Shown: positions 1-9,081, numbered from the stretch's first letter. The stretch: 64,000 nt of DNA from Rathayibacter iranicus NCPPB 2253 = VKM Ac-1602 (GCF_003149025.1 NZ_QGDV01000007.1:100007-164006), one strand, 5' to 3'. Numbers and translations are program-made. Notes: a model not told the origin generated them from the sequence alone.

Positions 1-295
1 TGTCACCGCCGCCACGGTCGGTGACACCAGTTGCACGAAAGGGGGGTGACAGGTAGCGCAGAGCCCGCCGCCGCCGTGTCCTCACCAGCACCCGACGCCG
101 AAGCGCGCGCACATTTCGGGTGCCGCACGGGGCGTTCGTCGCACGGATGCTGCTCGCGAGCACTCGCAGGGGACGCTTCGAGTTTCCACACCCGGACTCC
201 AGGCCAGCAGCGGATCAGGAGCTGCGTCAGGGCGGTTCTCCACACCTCTCCACAGGGTTGTCCACACCTGTGGAATGGCCGAGTCGTCGAGCGGA
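1..295. other. non-coding stretch with DnaA-box-like cluster
   Basis: I see no convincing gene here. The first 26 bases hold an 8-bp inverted repeat (TGTCACCG at 1-8 and CGGTGACA at 19-26). Further on there is one exact match to the actinobacterial DnaA box, TTGTCCACA at 258-266. It is flanked by weaker relatives: GTTTCCACA at 182-190, CTCCACAGG at 248-256 and CCTGTGGAA (reverse orientation) at 268-276. The stretch lies downstream of the minus-strand DUF2017/clpS pair. Confidence 0.4.
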
Positions 296-820
296 TCAGA
301 TGTCGACGGCGCGGACGAGGCCCTCCTGGACGCCGCCCAGCCAGTCGTAGACGCTGCGGATCGCGGCGGCATTTTCGCCCTCCGGTTCGACGCCGTCGGT
401 GTCCGCGATCCCGAGGCGCACGGCAAGCGCGAGCCGCATGTCGGTCAGGGCTCGGAGCCAGGCGACCGCCTGCGGCTCCTCCAGTCGCACGCTCACGTCG
501 CCGAGCTCCGCGAACACCCGGCCGTGACTCGATCCGTCGCCGGCGTCCAGGCCCGTGACAATCATCCGCGCGTCGTCCATCTTGCGACCGGCGAGATCCG
601 GAGCAGTAAAGCGCCGGAACTCATCGGCCGCCTCGGCGTCATCGCGGTAGGCATCGGGCAGGAGACGCGCCAACGCCGGATCGGAGCGGGCCTCGGGCGA
701 GGACGCACCCCGGTCGAGCAGTTCGAGCATCTCGCCGGCGAGGTGGCGGAGGATCCCGGCCTCCTCGCGGTCAAAACGGGCGACGACGGCACCGGAGGAG
801 TCGCGACGGAACGCGCGCAT
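296..820 (-). CDS. DUF2017 family protein
   Basis: This encodes a 174-residue protein that opens with MRAFRRDSSGAVVARF and continues with a helix containing EEAGILRHLAGEMLELL. This pattern is typical of the actinobacterial DUF2017 family, which usually sits next to clpS. Its role is unknown. The ATG at 820 is preferred because it places the conserved FRR segment at the N-terminus and leaves 13 bases after the clpS stop, so the two genes are probably cotranscribed, clpS first. A longer reading upstream would run into clpS. Confidence 0.85.
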   Translation of the reverse strand: MRAFRRDSSGAVVARFDREEAGILRHLAGEMLELLDRGASSPEARSDPALARLLPDAYRDDAEAADEFRRFTAPDLAGRKMDDARMIVTGLDAGDGSSHGRVFAELGDVSVRLEEPQAVAWLRALTDMRLALAVRLGIADTDGVEPEGENAAAIRSVYDWLGGVQEGLVRAVDI

Positions 821-833
821 CAGCCCGCCCCGC

Positions 834-1124
834 TCACGCGTCAGCCTTCTGCAACGTCGCCCACAGGCCGAAGCCATGCATCGCCTCCACGTGCCGCTCC
901 ATTTCCTCGCGGTTCCCGGTCGCCACGACGGCGCGACCCTCGGTGTGCACCTGGAGCATGAGGCGCTCGGCCTCCGCCCTGCCGAAGCCGAAGTACGTGC
1001 GGAACACGTACGAGACGTACGACATCAGGTTCACCGGATCGTCCCAGACCAGGACGATCCACGGCACCTCAGCCGCCGAGCGGGTCGCCTGCCGCTCGTC
1101 CACGCGCTCGATCGTGTCCGCCAT
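834..1124 (-). CDS. clpS: ATP-dependent Clp protease adaptor ClpS
   Basis: This is a 96-residue protein with the ClpS core: PWIVLVWDDPVNLMSYV near residues 20-36 (the N-degron-binding face), a central FGFGRAEAERLMLQVH helix and a terminal EEMERHVEAMHGFGLWATLQ segment. ClpS delivers N-end-rule substrates to ClpA/ClpC with ClpP in the cytoplasm. The ATG at 1124 gives the normal family length; 19 upstream in-frame codons carry no family sequence. It precedes the DUF2017 gene, a common actinobacterial pairing. Confidence 0.93.
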   Translation of the reverse strand: MADTIERVDERQATRSAAEVPWIVLVWDDPVNLMSYVSYVFRTYFGFGRAEAERLMLQVHTEGRAVVATGNREEMERHVEAMHGFGLWATLQKADA

Positions 1125-1201
1125 CCCTCCAGAGTAGGTCGCCCGCGCCGAGTCTCCTCGCCCCTGCCACCGAGCCTCCACAAGCCGTCCCGCCGACTGC
1201 G

Positions 1202-2128
1202 TCAGGAGGAGACTCGCGGCAGCACCTCGCGAGCGAAGAAGTCGAGGTGTTCGAGGTCCTGCACATCCATGAACTGCAGGTAGACCCGCTCGACACCTGC
1301 CTCACGAAGCGACTCCAGGCGGTCGACCGCCTCCTGCACCCCACCTGCGACGCCGTGCTCGCGCAACTCGGTCGGCTCGCGACCGATCGCAGCGGCTCGC
1401 CGCGTGAACTCCGCCTCGTCGCCTCCGCCAACCGCGATCAGCGCGACCGAGTGCACGATCGACGACGGCTCGCGACCGATCGCCCGGCACGCCTCATCCA
1501 CCCGCGCGAAGGCGCCCGGGATCGCGTCGAACTCGGGGAACGGAAGGTTGAACTCGCTCGCGAAGCGCGCCGCGAGCGCCGGAGTCCGCCGGGGACCGCC
1601 TCCTCCCACGATCACCGGCAGCGGCAGCCGCGCGGGTTTCGGCAGCGCCGGCGAGTCGGTCAACGTGTAGTGCTCGCCCGCGAACGAGTACCGCTCGCCG
1701 ACCGGAGTCGACAACAGGCCTGTGATGATCTCGAGCTGCTCCTCGAGCAGGTCGAAGCGGCGGGGCGGAAAAGGGATGCCGTACGCAGCGTGCTCTTGCT
1801 CGAACCAGCCGGTACCGAGCCCGAGTTCGACCCGACCACCCGACATCGCGTCGACCTGTGCCACCTGGATCGCCAGGATGCCTGGCGGGCGATAGGTGAC
1901 GGAGGAGACGAGGGTGCCGAGCGCGATCCGCTCCGTCTCGCGGGCGAGAGCGGCGAGCGTCGTCCACGCGTCGGAAGGGCCGACTCCGGGGTCGCCGTCC
2001 CCCATCCGGAGGTAGTGGTCGGAGCGGAAGAAGCCGTCATAGCCGAGAGCTTCGGTGGCCTGCGCGACGGCGAGGAGGTCCTCGTAACTCGCGCCCTGCT
2101 GGGGTTCGGTAAACACTCTGAACTGCAC
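1202..2128 (-). CDS. LLM class F420/FMN-dependent oxidoreductase
   Basis: This 308-residue TIM-barrel protein has the features of bacterial-luciferase-like (LLM) oxidoreductases: an EALGYDGFFRSDHYLRMGDGDP segment (split here by reading, residues about 26-47), the central VDAMSGGRVELGLGTGW motif that binds the cofactor, and IPFPPRRFDLLEEQLEII. In actinobacteria this subfamily often uses F420, but the cofactor and substrate cannot be decided here. A GTG start at 2128 (GTG CAG TTC) puts the first beta strand, QFRVFTEP, at the N-terminus. It is a single gene transcribed toward clpS. Confidence 0.85.
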   Translation of the reverse strand: MQFRVFTEPQQGASYEDLLAVAQATEALGYDGFFRSDHYLRMGDGDPGVGPSDAWTTLAALARETERIALGTLVSSVTYRPPGILAIQVAQVDAMSGGRVELGLGTGWFEQEHAAYGIPFPPRRFDLLEEQLEIITGLLSTPVGERYSFAGEHYTLTDSPALPKPARLPLPVIVGGGGPRRTPALAARFASEFNLPFPEFDAIPGAFARVDEACRAIGREPSSIVHSVALIAVGGGDEAEFTRRAAAIGREPTELREHGVAGGVQEAVDRLESLREAGVERVYLQFMDVQDLEHLDFFAREVLPRVSS

Positions 2129-2366
2129 ACGTCCAGCCTTGCGTACGGGAAGTGGATCGCGCGAGCCCGAGGACGGGGGCCGGGCCCGTCTACCGCGGCA
2201 GGCTGCAACGTTTCGGAGACAGATCCGCGCGTACGACCGCGCCCGGTGGGCCGCCCTCGTGGGCGACATTGGCACGTTCTCCGGGCTCGAGGAGCCCACC
2301 GAGCGCGAGCCCGACCATCCGCTCACACGGCTGGCGCTCCGGCTGCGGTCTCCGCGGAAGCGAGCG

Positions 2367-3137
2367 TCACTGGGTGTTGGTAAAGATGGCCTTCGGGCGG
2401 TCGAAGTCGGCGGCGATCTCGACGACCAAGGACTTGGGGTCCGCCACGGAGAAGGCCTGTCGCCAGGTCACCGAGCCGCCAGGCAGGACCGAGGTGCGAG
2501 GCTCTTCGAACTTCTCTGTAGAGGAGTAGTCGTAGATGCGGCTCGCCTCGACGCCACCGGAGGAGACATTGACCCTGAGCTGCGGGTCGAAGGCCTTGTC
2601 GGAGTCGTTCTTGATCGCGAAGGTCAGCACGACCTGGTGCGCCTGGTCAGCGCCCGTCGCTCTCTCGCCGGGCTGGAAAGTGGTCGGCTCCGCAACTCCG
2701 ACCGCGACCTTGTCGTCATAGATGATTCCGTCGTTGAACTTCGCGATGAGCTTCTGGTCAGCGGGGCGCGCACTCGGGGACGAGTCGGATGAGTGGGTGA
2801 GCCCCTGGAGCTGTCGGTCCCGCACGGCGTTCACGATCCCTATGGCTGTGATCACGATGATGACGATGGTGAGTACGACGCCGACCACGCCCAGTACGAG
2901 ACCAGTCACCCCGAAACTCTTCGGCGGCTTCCTCTTTGCCAGCGTCACGATTCCGAGAACGATCGCGGCGATCGCGAGGGGACCACCGAGGATCGGCACA
3001 AAGGCCAGCGGAACGGCCGCAATCCCGATGATCAGGGCGGTGATGGCGAGACCGCTACGCGCGGGTGGTGCGGGTGGTGCAGCGTGGGAGCCGGAAAACG
3101 GCGGAACGGGCGGGGCGGACGGCTGAGTTTCTGTCAT
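2367..3137 (-). CDS. DUF4190-type membrane protein with DUF4352-like C-terminal domain
   Basis: This is a 256-residue protein. Residues 1-28 are a proline/alanine-rich cytoplasmic tail. Two hydrophobic segments follow (about 29-65 and 75-105) with the small-residue pattern of DUF4190 membrane domains. The C-terminal half, outside the membrane, contains FAIKNDSDKAFDPQL and resembles the immunoglobulin-like DUF4352 domains of Gram-positive surface proteins. It is probably a surface-exposed protein of unknown role and appears to be monocistronic. Confidence 0.75.
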   Translation of the reverse strand: MTETQPSAPPVPPFSGSHAAPPAPPARSGLAITALIIGIAAVPLAFVPILGGPLAIAAIVLGIVTLAKRKPPKSFGVTGLVLGVVGVVLTIVIIVITAIGIVNAVRDRQLQGLTHSSDSSPSARPADQKLIAKFNDGIIYDDKVAVGVAEPTTFQPGERATGADQAHQVVLTFAIKNDSDKAFDPQLRVNVSSGGVEASRIYDYSSTEKFEEPRTSVLPGGSVTWRQAFSVADPKSLVVEIAADFDRPKAIFTNTQ

Positions 3138-3221
3138 CGCTCCAGCCTGCCCGAATCGCCCTCCACCGCGCTCGTTGGCGCGAGATGCGTGTCGCTGAAT
3201 GTCGGTCGGCCGAGCGGCCGA

Positions 3222-3425
3222 TCAGCTGGGCGAGGGGACGACGGGGTGCTCCGGCGGGTCCTGGTCGTCGTCGAGTCGTGCGTCGGCCCCCTCGTCCAGC
3301 GCTTCGTCGAGCGCCTCCGGATCGTCGATCTCGGCCGGGTCCTCGGGCGGCACCGGCAGGGAGTCGACGTCGGGGCGGGTGGTGTCGGTGACGTCCTCGG
3401 GGGCGTCGAAGCCAAAGCTGCTCAT
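3222..3425 (-). CDS. small acidic hypothetical protein
   Basis: This encodes 67 residues, very rich in Asp, Glu and Pro, starting MSSFGFDAPEDVTDTT. The ATG at 3425 follows a good ribosome binding site (GGAGAGGG, 6 bases away), which is the main reason to accept the gene. No domain is recognised. It is soluble and probably disordered. Confidence 0.6.
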   Translation of the reverse strand: MSSFGFDAPEDVTDTTRPDVDSLPVPPEDPAEIDDPEALDEALDEGADARLDDDQDPPEHPVVPSPS

Positions 3426-3645
3426 GGTTCCCTCTCCACGGCACAGACGGTGCGCGGTGCCGCTGCGGGCAGCATAAGTCGACCTCTCTGACGCGGTCAC
3501 GGCCTTGACGAGGTGCGTCCGGTCGCTTCCCGTTCTCATTCCACTCGCGATCTGATCGAGCAGGGCCCGTCGTCGGCCGAGGTCCCTCGTCCGTTCACTA
3601 CTCATCAACACGAAGACAAACTGAACGCAGGCCAACCACTCGAAC

Positions 3646-4548
3646 TCAGTGCACGTACTCGAGCAGGTCCGCACCGAGAGTCCGCATCCCCTCGAGCACG
3701 GCGAGCCGGTAGTGCAGCGTCGTGTCGTCGAACTGCGTCGCGACCGCGTAGGCGACGCCCGCGCGCGGGCCGCGGAGGACCCCGGCCTCGGCGCGCACCC
3801 CGACGTCGATCCCGGTGGCGTTCACGAGGAGTACCCCGTGATCGGGCCGGCGGTGCGCGAGCGGGTCGAGGCCGAACGCGGACGCGACCAGCGACAGGTC
3901 GCTACCGAGAGACAGCCAGCCGATCACACGGGAACTCACCGCCGCGTCGACGATCTCGCCGTTCGCGAGCGTGGCCAGCAGCCAGGTCAGTTCGCGAGCG
4001 GAGCCGATGGAGAGCTGCGGAGCGTCATCCGGTCCGCGTTCATCGCGGACCACATCGAGCAGGGCAGTGCGGGAGAGCCCGAGGGCCTCAGCGCGCTCGC
4101 GGACCGCGTCGAGCCCCACCCGGCGCAGCAGGACATTGGTGGCCAGGTTGTCGCTCGATGCCCCGACCAGAGCGGCGAGGTCGGCAATCGGCATCGAGGG
4201 GATTTGCAGGTGCTGCCACAGGCCCGAGCCCGAGACCGCATCTCCACCGGTGCGATCGACGAGGCGCAGATTCTCCTCAGGCTCGTTCGCCAGGCGCGCG
4301 GCGACCTCGATGAGCAGCACCACCGTGCCGAGGGACGCGGTGGGCATCGAGACGGAGTCGTCGACAGTGAACAGGGTCCGCCCGGTCGCCAGATCGACCG
4401 CGCGGGCCGAGACCACCACTCCGTCGAGCGCGAGGCGCCCGAGAGCGTCGAACCCGCGCTGGAAGTTGTCGCGCTCGCCGTCACCCTTGTGGCGTCCTCT
4501 GCGGTTGCGTCTCTTCGTGCGGCGGGAATCGCGGGTGGGGATCACCAC
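3646..4548 (-). CDS. class A beta-lactamase-fold protein lacking the catalytic lysine
   Basis: The 300-residue protein has the architecture of serine beta-lactamases of class A: a basic N-terminus, the nucleophile region TASLGTVVLLIEVA near residue 70, the SDN loop in GASSDNLATNVLLRR near residue 130, and a late strand containing NATGID where KTG would normally be. The nucleophile motif S-x-x-K reads S-L-G-T, so the general-base lysine is missing, and the KTG lysine is replaced as well. It is therefore unlikely to be a normal beta-lactamase and may be a non-catalytic or altered serine hydrolase. There is no clear signal peptide. The GTG at 4548 is the longest start; an internal start is possible. 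Confidence 0.7.
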   Translation of the reverse strand: MVIPTRDSRRTKRRNRRGRHKGDGERDNFQRGFDALGRLALDGVVVSARAVDLATGRTLFTVDDSVSMPTASLGTVVLLIEVAARLANEPEENLRLVDRTGGDAVSGSGLWQHLQIPSMPIADLAALVGASSDNLATNVLLRRVGLDAVRERAEALGLSRTALLDVVRDERGPDDAPQLSIGSARELTWLLATLANGEIVDAAVSSRVIGWLSLGSDLSLVASAFGLDPLAHRRPDHGVLLVNATGIDVGVRAEAGVLRGPRAGVAYAVATQFDDTTLHYRLAVLEGMRTLGADLLEYVH

Positions 4549-4595
4549 GGTAGGGCCCCTCTACGTATCAGGAGTGCGGTCGGTGGGGCGGGCGG

Positions 4596-6560
4596 CTACC
4601 AGATGCTCACGCGCTCGCCCGGGGCGAGCCAGAGTGCATCTGCGTCGGAGACGTCGAACGCCTCGTAGAACTCGTGAATGTTGCGGACGATCTGGTTGCA
4701 GCGGAACTCAGCGGGAGCATGCGGATCGATGGCGAGGAGACGGATGGTCTCCTCGTCGCGCGACTTCTGCTGCCAGGCCTGCGCCCACGAGAGGAAGAAG
4801 CGCTGCGCTCCGGTCAGGCCGTCAATGACCGGCGGCTCCTGGCCCTCGAGCGAGAGGAGGTACGCCTGCCAGGCTATTCCGAGGCCACCGAGATCGCCGA
4901 TGTTCTCGCCGATCGTGAGCGCCCCGTTGACGTGGTGATCGGGGGTCGTCGCGGGAGCGAGCGCGTCGTACTGCGCGATCAGCGCGCTGGTGCGCTCCTC
5001 GAATGCGGCGCGGTCGTCCTCGGTCCACCAGTCGGTGAGGCGGCCGTCGCCGTCGAACCGGGAGCCCTGGTCGTCGAAGCCGTGGCCGATCTCGTGACCG
5101 ATGACCGCTCCGATCGCGCCGTAGTTCGCGGCGGAGTCGCGGTTCTCGTCGAAGAAGGGGAACTGCAGGATGGCGGCCGGGAAGACGATCTCGTTGAAGC
5201 CGGGGTTGTAGTAGGCGTTGATCGTCTGCGGAGTCATGAACCACTCGTCGCGGTCGAGCGGGCGGCCGATCTTGCCGAGTTCGCGGTCGAATTCGAATGC
5301 GGCGACGCGGCGGGCGTTGCCCACCAGGTCCGCGGCGTCAATCGAGAGGGCCGAATAATCGCGCCAGCGCGCCGGGTAGCCGATCTTCGGGGTGAACTTG
5401 CCAAGCTTCTCGAGCGCGCGCTCGCGAGTCTCGGGCCCCATCCACTCGAGGTCGGTGATCGAGCGGCGGTAGGCCTCGATCAAATTCGCGACGAGCACGT
5501 CCATCGCGGCCTTTGCACTCTCGGGGAAATGACGGGCGACATAGGTCCGGCCGACCGCCTCCCCCAGCGCCCCCTCGACGAGCGAGACGCCGCGCTTCCA
5601 GCGCTCGCGCTTCTGTGGCGTGCCCGTGAGGGTGCGCCCGTAGAAGTCGAAGTTGGCATCGACAAAATCGGTTGACAGGTAGGCGGCGGCGCCGCGAACG
5701 ACCTGCCACGACAGCCAGTCACGCCAGGCCGGGAGGTGCTCGTCAGTGAGGAGGCCGGCGAGGCCCTGGAGGAAGCTCGGCTGGCGCACGACGACCTCGG
5801 CGAGCGCCCCCTCCGGAGCACCCATCGCGGTGAGCCAGACGCGGAGATCGACGCCCGCGGCGAGTTCTTCGACCTCTGCCCAGGAGCGGAGATTGTAGGT
5901 CGCCTGGCTATCGCGGCTGCGCACCTTGTCCCAGTGCACGGCCGCCAGCTGAGTCTCGAGCGCGACGATCCGCTCGGCCCGCGTCTCGGCGGCGTCGATG
6001 CCCGCCAGCGCGAGCATGCGCGCGACGAACGGCGTGTAGGCCTCGCGAACCGACGCGAACTCCTCCTCGCGGTAGTAGCTCTCGTCCGGTAGGCCGAGGC
6101 CGCCCTGGTTGACGGAGACGAGGTAGCGCTCGGGGTTGCCCGGGTCGTTGTCGACGAAGAGGCCGACGAGCCCGGGGACGCCGGAGCGCTCGAACTCGCC
6201 GATGGTGCGGAGGAGGCCGGGAATCGAGTCGACGCGCCGCACCAAGGCGAGGTCGTCGATGATCGGAGCCGCACCCAGCTCCTCGGCACGGGCCTCGTCC
6301 ATGAAGGAGGCGTAGAGGTCGCCGAACAGGCGCTCCTCGGTACCGTGCTGCGCGGTCTCCGCCTCGACGATAATCTCGCGCACCGCCTTCTCCGCCTCCT
6401 CCTGGAGGGTGTGGAAAGACCCGTAGCGCGCTTTGTCGGAGGGGATCTCGGTGCGGTCGATCCACAGCCCGTTCACATGGCGGTAGAGATCGTCCTGCGG
6501 GCGCGTCGCGGGGTCGAGTTCGGGCAGGTCGATACCGGAGCGGGGCGTCGTCGAGGTCAT
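4596..6560 (-). CDS. M13 family zinc metallopeptidase (neprilysin/PepO-like)
   Basis: This 654-residue protein carries the full M13 signature: NAYYNP substrate-binding motif near residue 445, the zinc motif in VIGHEIGHGFDDQG near 485, the third zinc ligand in ENIGDLGG near 550, and a C-terminal end with HAPAEFRCNQIVRN and W. M13 enzymes cut small peptides. There is no signal peptide, which fits the cytoplasmic PepO-type bacterial members. The ATG at 6560 is chosen because the M13 domain begins at once (PATRPQDDLYRHVNGLW); upstream in-frame sequence is not family-like. Confidence 0.93.
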   Translation of the reverse strand: MTSTTPRSGIDLPELDPATRPQDDLYRHVNGLWIDRTEIPSDKARYGSFHTLQEEAEKAVREIIVEAETAQHGTEERLFGDLYASFMDEARAEELGAAPIIDDLALVRRVDSIPGLLRTIGEFERSGVPGLVGLFVDNDPGNPERYLVSVNQGGLGLPDESYYREEEFASVREAYTPFVARMLALAGIDAAETRAERIVALETQLAAVHWDKVRSRDSQATYNLRSWAEVEELAAGVDLRVWLTAMGAPEGALAEVVVRQPSFLQGLAGLLTDEHLPAWRDWLSWQVVRGAAAYLSTDFVDANFDFYGRTLTGTPQKRERWKRGVSLVEGALGEAVGRTYVARHFPESAKAAMDVLVANLIEAYRRSITDLEWMGPETRERALEKLGKFTPKIGYPARWRDYSALSIDAADLVGNARRVAAFEFDRELGKIGRPLDRDEWFMTPQTINAYYNPGFNEIVFPAAILQFPFFDENRDSAANYGAIGAVIGHEIGHGFDDQGSRFDGDGRLTDWWTEDDRAAFEERTSALIAQYDALAPATTPDHHVNGALTIGENIGDLGGLGIAWQAYLLSLEGQEPPVIDGLTGAQRFFLSWAQAWQQKSRDEETIRLLAIDPHAPAEFRCNQIVRNIHEFYEAFDVSDADALWLAPGERVSIW

Positions 6561-6627
6561 GAGCGACAGCCTACGGCGGGGTGCCGACACGGAGGCGGTT
6601 GACGCCGAGTGCCGGTCGATGGTGACG

Positions 6628-6678
6628 AGCGCGGGGGGGATGCCGATCCGTTCGTGGATCCGCGCCCCTCCCCGCGCT
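6628..6678 (-). terminator. probable terminator of the repeat-protein gene
   Basis: A GC-rich inverted repeat (AGCGCGGGG near 6628 pairing with CCCCGCGCT ending at 6678, with an inner GATCC/GGATC stem) lies just after the stop of the minus-strand gene at 6685. There is no clear U-tract, as is usual in this kind of genome. Confidence 0.5.
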
Positions 6679-6684
6679 GAGAAC

Positions 6685-7554
6685 TCACGCGCAGGTGGGC
6701 TCGATCGTGTAGGAATACACGTTCTGGCTGGCAGTGTCACTGTTCGCCTGGTTGAAGTACCAGTGAGCAGACTTCGTGCCCTCGAGCACCTTGGTCTCAC
6801 CGTGGTAGACGTCACCGTTCGGGGACCGGAAGATCTGGTCGCCAATTGGCGTCGAATCCGACGCGACCGTGAACTCCGACACAGTACCGTCGTTGTCGCG
6901 ACGGTATCCCTTCGTCCCCTTCACATAGGTGAGGATGTGGTACCCGGCCTTTTCGCCGAAGCGGTTGTAGGTCCACGACGCTTTATCTACACCGCTCGCG
7001 ACCACGGTGTTACCGCTGTACAGATCACCGTTCGGCGCAAGATACGCGCTGTCACCAATCGCCGTGGAGCCTGTCGGAACTTTGTCATACGTCGTCACGG
7101 TTCCGTCCCCGTCTCTGCGGTACGCCACTCCGTCCTTCATATAGCTGTAGACGTTCTGGCTCGCCGTATCGCTGTTCGCCTGGTTGAAGTACCAGTGGGC
7201 TGAACTCGTACCGGCAATGACGATGCTGCCGCCGTGGTACACGTCTCCGTTCGGCGCGAGGTAGATACCGTCGCCGATCGGAGTGGAATTCGACGGAACC
7301 GTCGACTCCGTCACATTGCCATCATTGTCGCGGCGGTATCCCTTGGTGCCCTTCACATACGTCAGGATGTGGTAACCGGCCTTGCCGCCGAAGCGGTTGA
7401 AGGTCCAGTGCGCCTTGTCCACGCCGCTCGCGACGAGCGTATCGCCGCTGTACAAATCGCCGTTGTGGGCAAGATACGCACTGTCGCCGATCGCCGTCGA
7501 GCCGGCGGGGACAGCGCTGTACGTGGAGACTGTCCCGTCCCCGTCCCGGCGGAA
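6685..7554 (-). repeat. two direct repeats of about 432 bases within the repeat-protein gene
   Basis: The A-B protein unit is encoded twice, at about 7123-7554 and 6685-7122 on the minus strand. The two copies are very similar at base level, for instance over the segments encoding GYHILTYVKGTKGYRRDNDG, which points to recent internal duplication. Confidence 0.75.
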
Positions 7555-8016
7555 AGCGGAGGGCTTGCTGGTCCCAGACACGGGAGCCGAGGCGGAAAGT
7601 GTCGTCGAACTGGCGCTGAACACCGATTTCCCGCCCTTCGCGGGAACCTTGATCCCGGGCAGTGTGATCGTGCCGTCGCTGCCTGTCGTACCCGAGTACC
7701 GGGTCGAGCCGTCGGCGAAGGTGTAGCCATCGGCGAGAGTCACCGAGACGGTCTGGCCGGAATCAGCCGTCGACCCGTCGGTTGTGCGACGTACCTGGAC
7801 GCCGCTGAGAGTCTCGCACGCCTTACCCGAATAGGAATTCTGGGTGAAGGCGAGCGTCGGTGCTGCGGAGGCCGCAGCGGCTGGCGTTGCGACGGTGACC
7901 GCAACGACCGGAATAGTCCATCCGGCTCCCTGGACGATGGTCCTGCGAGTGAGACGCGACGTGGGCTCTGCCCCGTTATCGGAGTGGGCGTCAGGGCGAG
8001 GAGTTGTGTTTCTCAT
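6685..8016 (-). CDS. Tat-exported protein with Big-like domain and four 72-residue repeats
   Basis: This 443-residue protein has a Tat-like signal (RRTIVQGAGW at residues 24-33, hydrophobic stretch, cut near ATPAAAAS at 43-50). Residues 51-150 form an immunoglobulin/Big-like domain (VSVTLADGYTFADGSTRYSG). Residues 155-443 are four repeats of about 72 residues in A-B-A-B order. A units contain GDSAYLAPNGDLYSG and KAGYHILTYVKGTKG; B units contain PNGDVYHG and SAHWYFNQANSDTASQ. The pattern suggests a beta-rich, possibly propeller-like, surface or extracellular protein. The signal and Big-like domain recur in broken copies near 33 kb. An AGAAGGA ribosome site precedes the ATG at 8016. The function is not recognised. 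Confidence 0.8.
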   Translation of the reverse strand: MRNTTPRPDAHSDNGAEPTSRLTRRTIVQGAGWTIPVVAVTVATPAAAASAAPTLAFTQNSYSGKACETLSGVQVRRTTDGSTADSGQTVSVTLADGYTFADGSTRYSGTTGSDGTITLPGIKVPAKGGKSVFSASSTTLSASAPVSGTSKPSAFRRDGDGTVSTYSAVPAGSTAIGDSAYLAHNGDLYSGDTLVASGVDKAHWTFNRFGGKAGYHILTYVKGTKGYRRDNDGNVTESTVPSNSTPIGDGIYLAPNGDVYHGGSIVIAGTSSAHWYFNQANSDTASQNVYSYMKDGVAYRRDGDGTVTTYDKVPTGSTAIGDSAYLAPNGDLYSGNTVVASGVDKASWTYNRFGEKAGYHILTYVKGTKGYRRDNDGTVSEFTVASDSTPIGDQIFRSPNGDVYHGETKVLEGTKSAHWYFNQANSDTASQNVYSYTIEPTCA

Positions 8017-8126
8017 GCTGTCCTTCTTGTCGAGTGCGGTTGTCGCAGCGACTCTCGCGAACTCGACTCCGGGTCCTCCACTCCAGTAGCGTTATCAGTC
8101 ACCACAGAGGAGCGCTCAGGCGAGGA

Positions 8127-8948
8127 TCATGCCTTGGTGAACACATCGTCGAGGGTCACCGTGGTCAGGGATCGCTCGCCGAGAAGCCGACGGAGCTGCG
8201 GAAAGACATCGCACACGCTCTCGTGATTGGCATGACCGATAACCACGTGTCCCGGGATGAACCACTGATTGGCGAACTCGAGTATCTGCTCCTTCGCGAT
8301 CAGCCCCGAGTCCGAGAGTGACCCATACCACATCACCGGAGTCGTGAATCCGATGGCTGCTGCGACGGCATCGGTATGGTCGTTGCGGTACCCAAAAGGA
8401 GGGCGGTAATAGGGTCGAGTGCTGACCCCAAAGAGCACCGTCAGCGCCTCGTCATTGCGCGTCAATTCGTCGATGATGCCCTGATCGGACAGGGAAGTCA
8501 GGTCGGCGTGCGAATAGGTGTGATTGCCGATCTGTACCTGCCCCGACTGCACCATCGGCCGCAGGATGTCGGCGGCCTGGGCCCAGCCCGGGTATTGCGC
8601 GTTCGGGAAGAAAACGAGGCGGGTCCCGGTGTCGCGTGCCATCTCGGCGTAGCGGCGGACAGCGGCCGCGTCACCGCCGTCGTCCACCGTCCACATCAGG
8701 TGGTTTCCGTCGCCCGGGACCGAGTAGACGCCTTCCCCGGCTGGCGGACGGGGGACGCGCGCGATCTCCGGCGCGGCCGACGTCGGCGGAGCGGTCGAGG
8801 GTGGAGCCGGGTTGGGGTCGAGGCCTGGAACAGGCTCGGCAGACGGGACGACGATCGGCGGTGCAGTGCACGCCTGCAGGGCGAGCATCGGCAGCAGACT
8901 GCCGAGCGCGAGCACCCGACGCCGTGTGAATGACGGAAGTGAGGCCAT
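8127..8948 (-). CDS. polysaccharide deacetylase (NodB domain) lipoprotein
   Basis: This is a 273-residue exported protein. The N-terminus has twin arginines (FTRRRVLALGSLLPMLALQACTAPP) with a lipobox ending at Cys 27, so it is probably a lipoprotein, possibly exported by Tat. A Pro/Ala linker follows (residues 35-70). The NodB domain shows TVDDGG (metal and base aspartates, about residue 87), GNHTYSHADLTS (metal histidines, about 142) and YYRPPFGYRN (about 185). Such enzymes remove acetyl or similar groups from cell-wall glycans. It lies just upstream, in transcription order, of the Tat-exported repeat protein. Confidence 0.85.
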   Translation of the reverse strand: MASLPSFTRRRVLALGSLLPMLALQACTAPPIVVPSAEPVPGLDPNPAPPSTAPPTSAAPEIARVPRPPAGEGVYSVPGDGNHLMWTVDDGGDAAAVRRYAEMARDTGTRLVFFPNAQYPGWAQAADILRPMVQSGQVQIGNHTYSHADLTSLSDQGIIDELTRNDEALTVLFGVSTRPYYRPPFGYRNDHTDAVAAAIGFTTPVMWYGSLSDSGLIAKEQILEFANQWFIPGHVVIGHANHESVCDVFPQLRRLLGERSLTTVTLDDVFTKA

Positions 8949-9081
8949 GATGTGAGGCTTCTTACCGCCCCGACCCGGGCCACTCTGCCGTTCGCCTGAG
9001 AGTGCGCCACGAGACCGTCTTTCGACGGGTAATCCCGCCAGATCGGCGCGGGACCGGATCGGAGGACGGCGCGGTCAGTCC

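Noticed and set aside
182..276. Chromosomal origin of replication
   Set aside because: Only one exact DnaA box and no dnaA, dnaN, gyrase or rpmH genes nearby.
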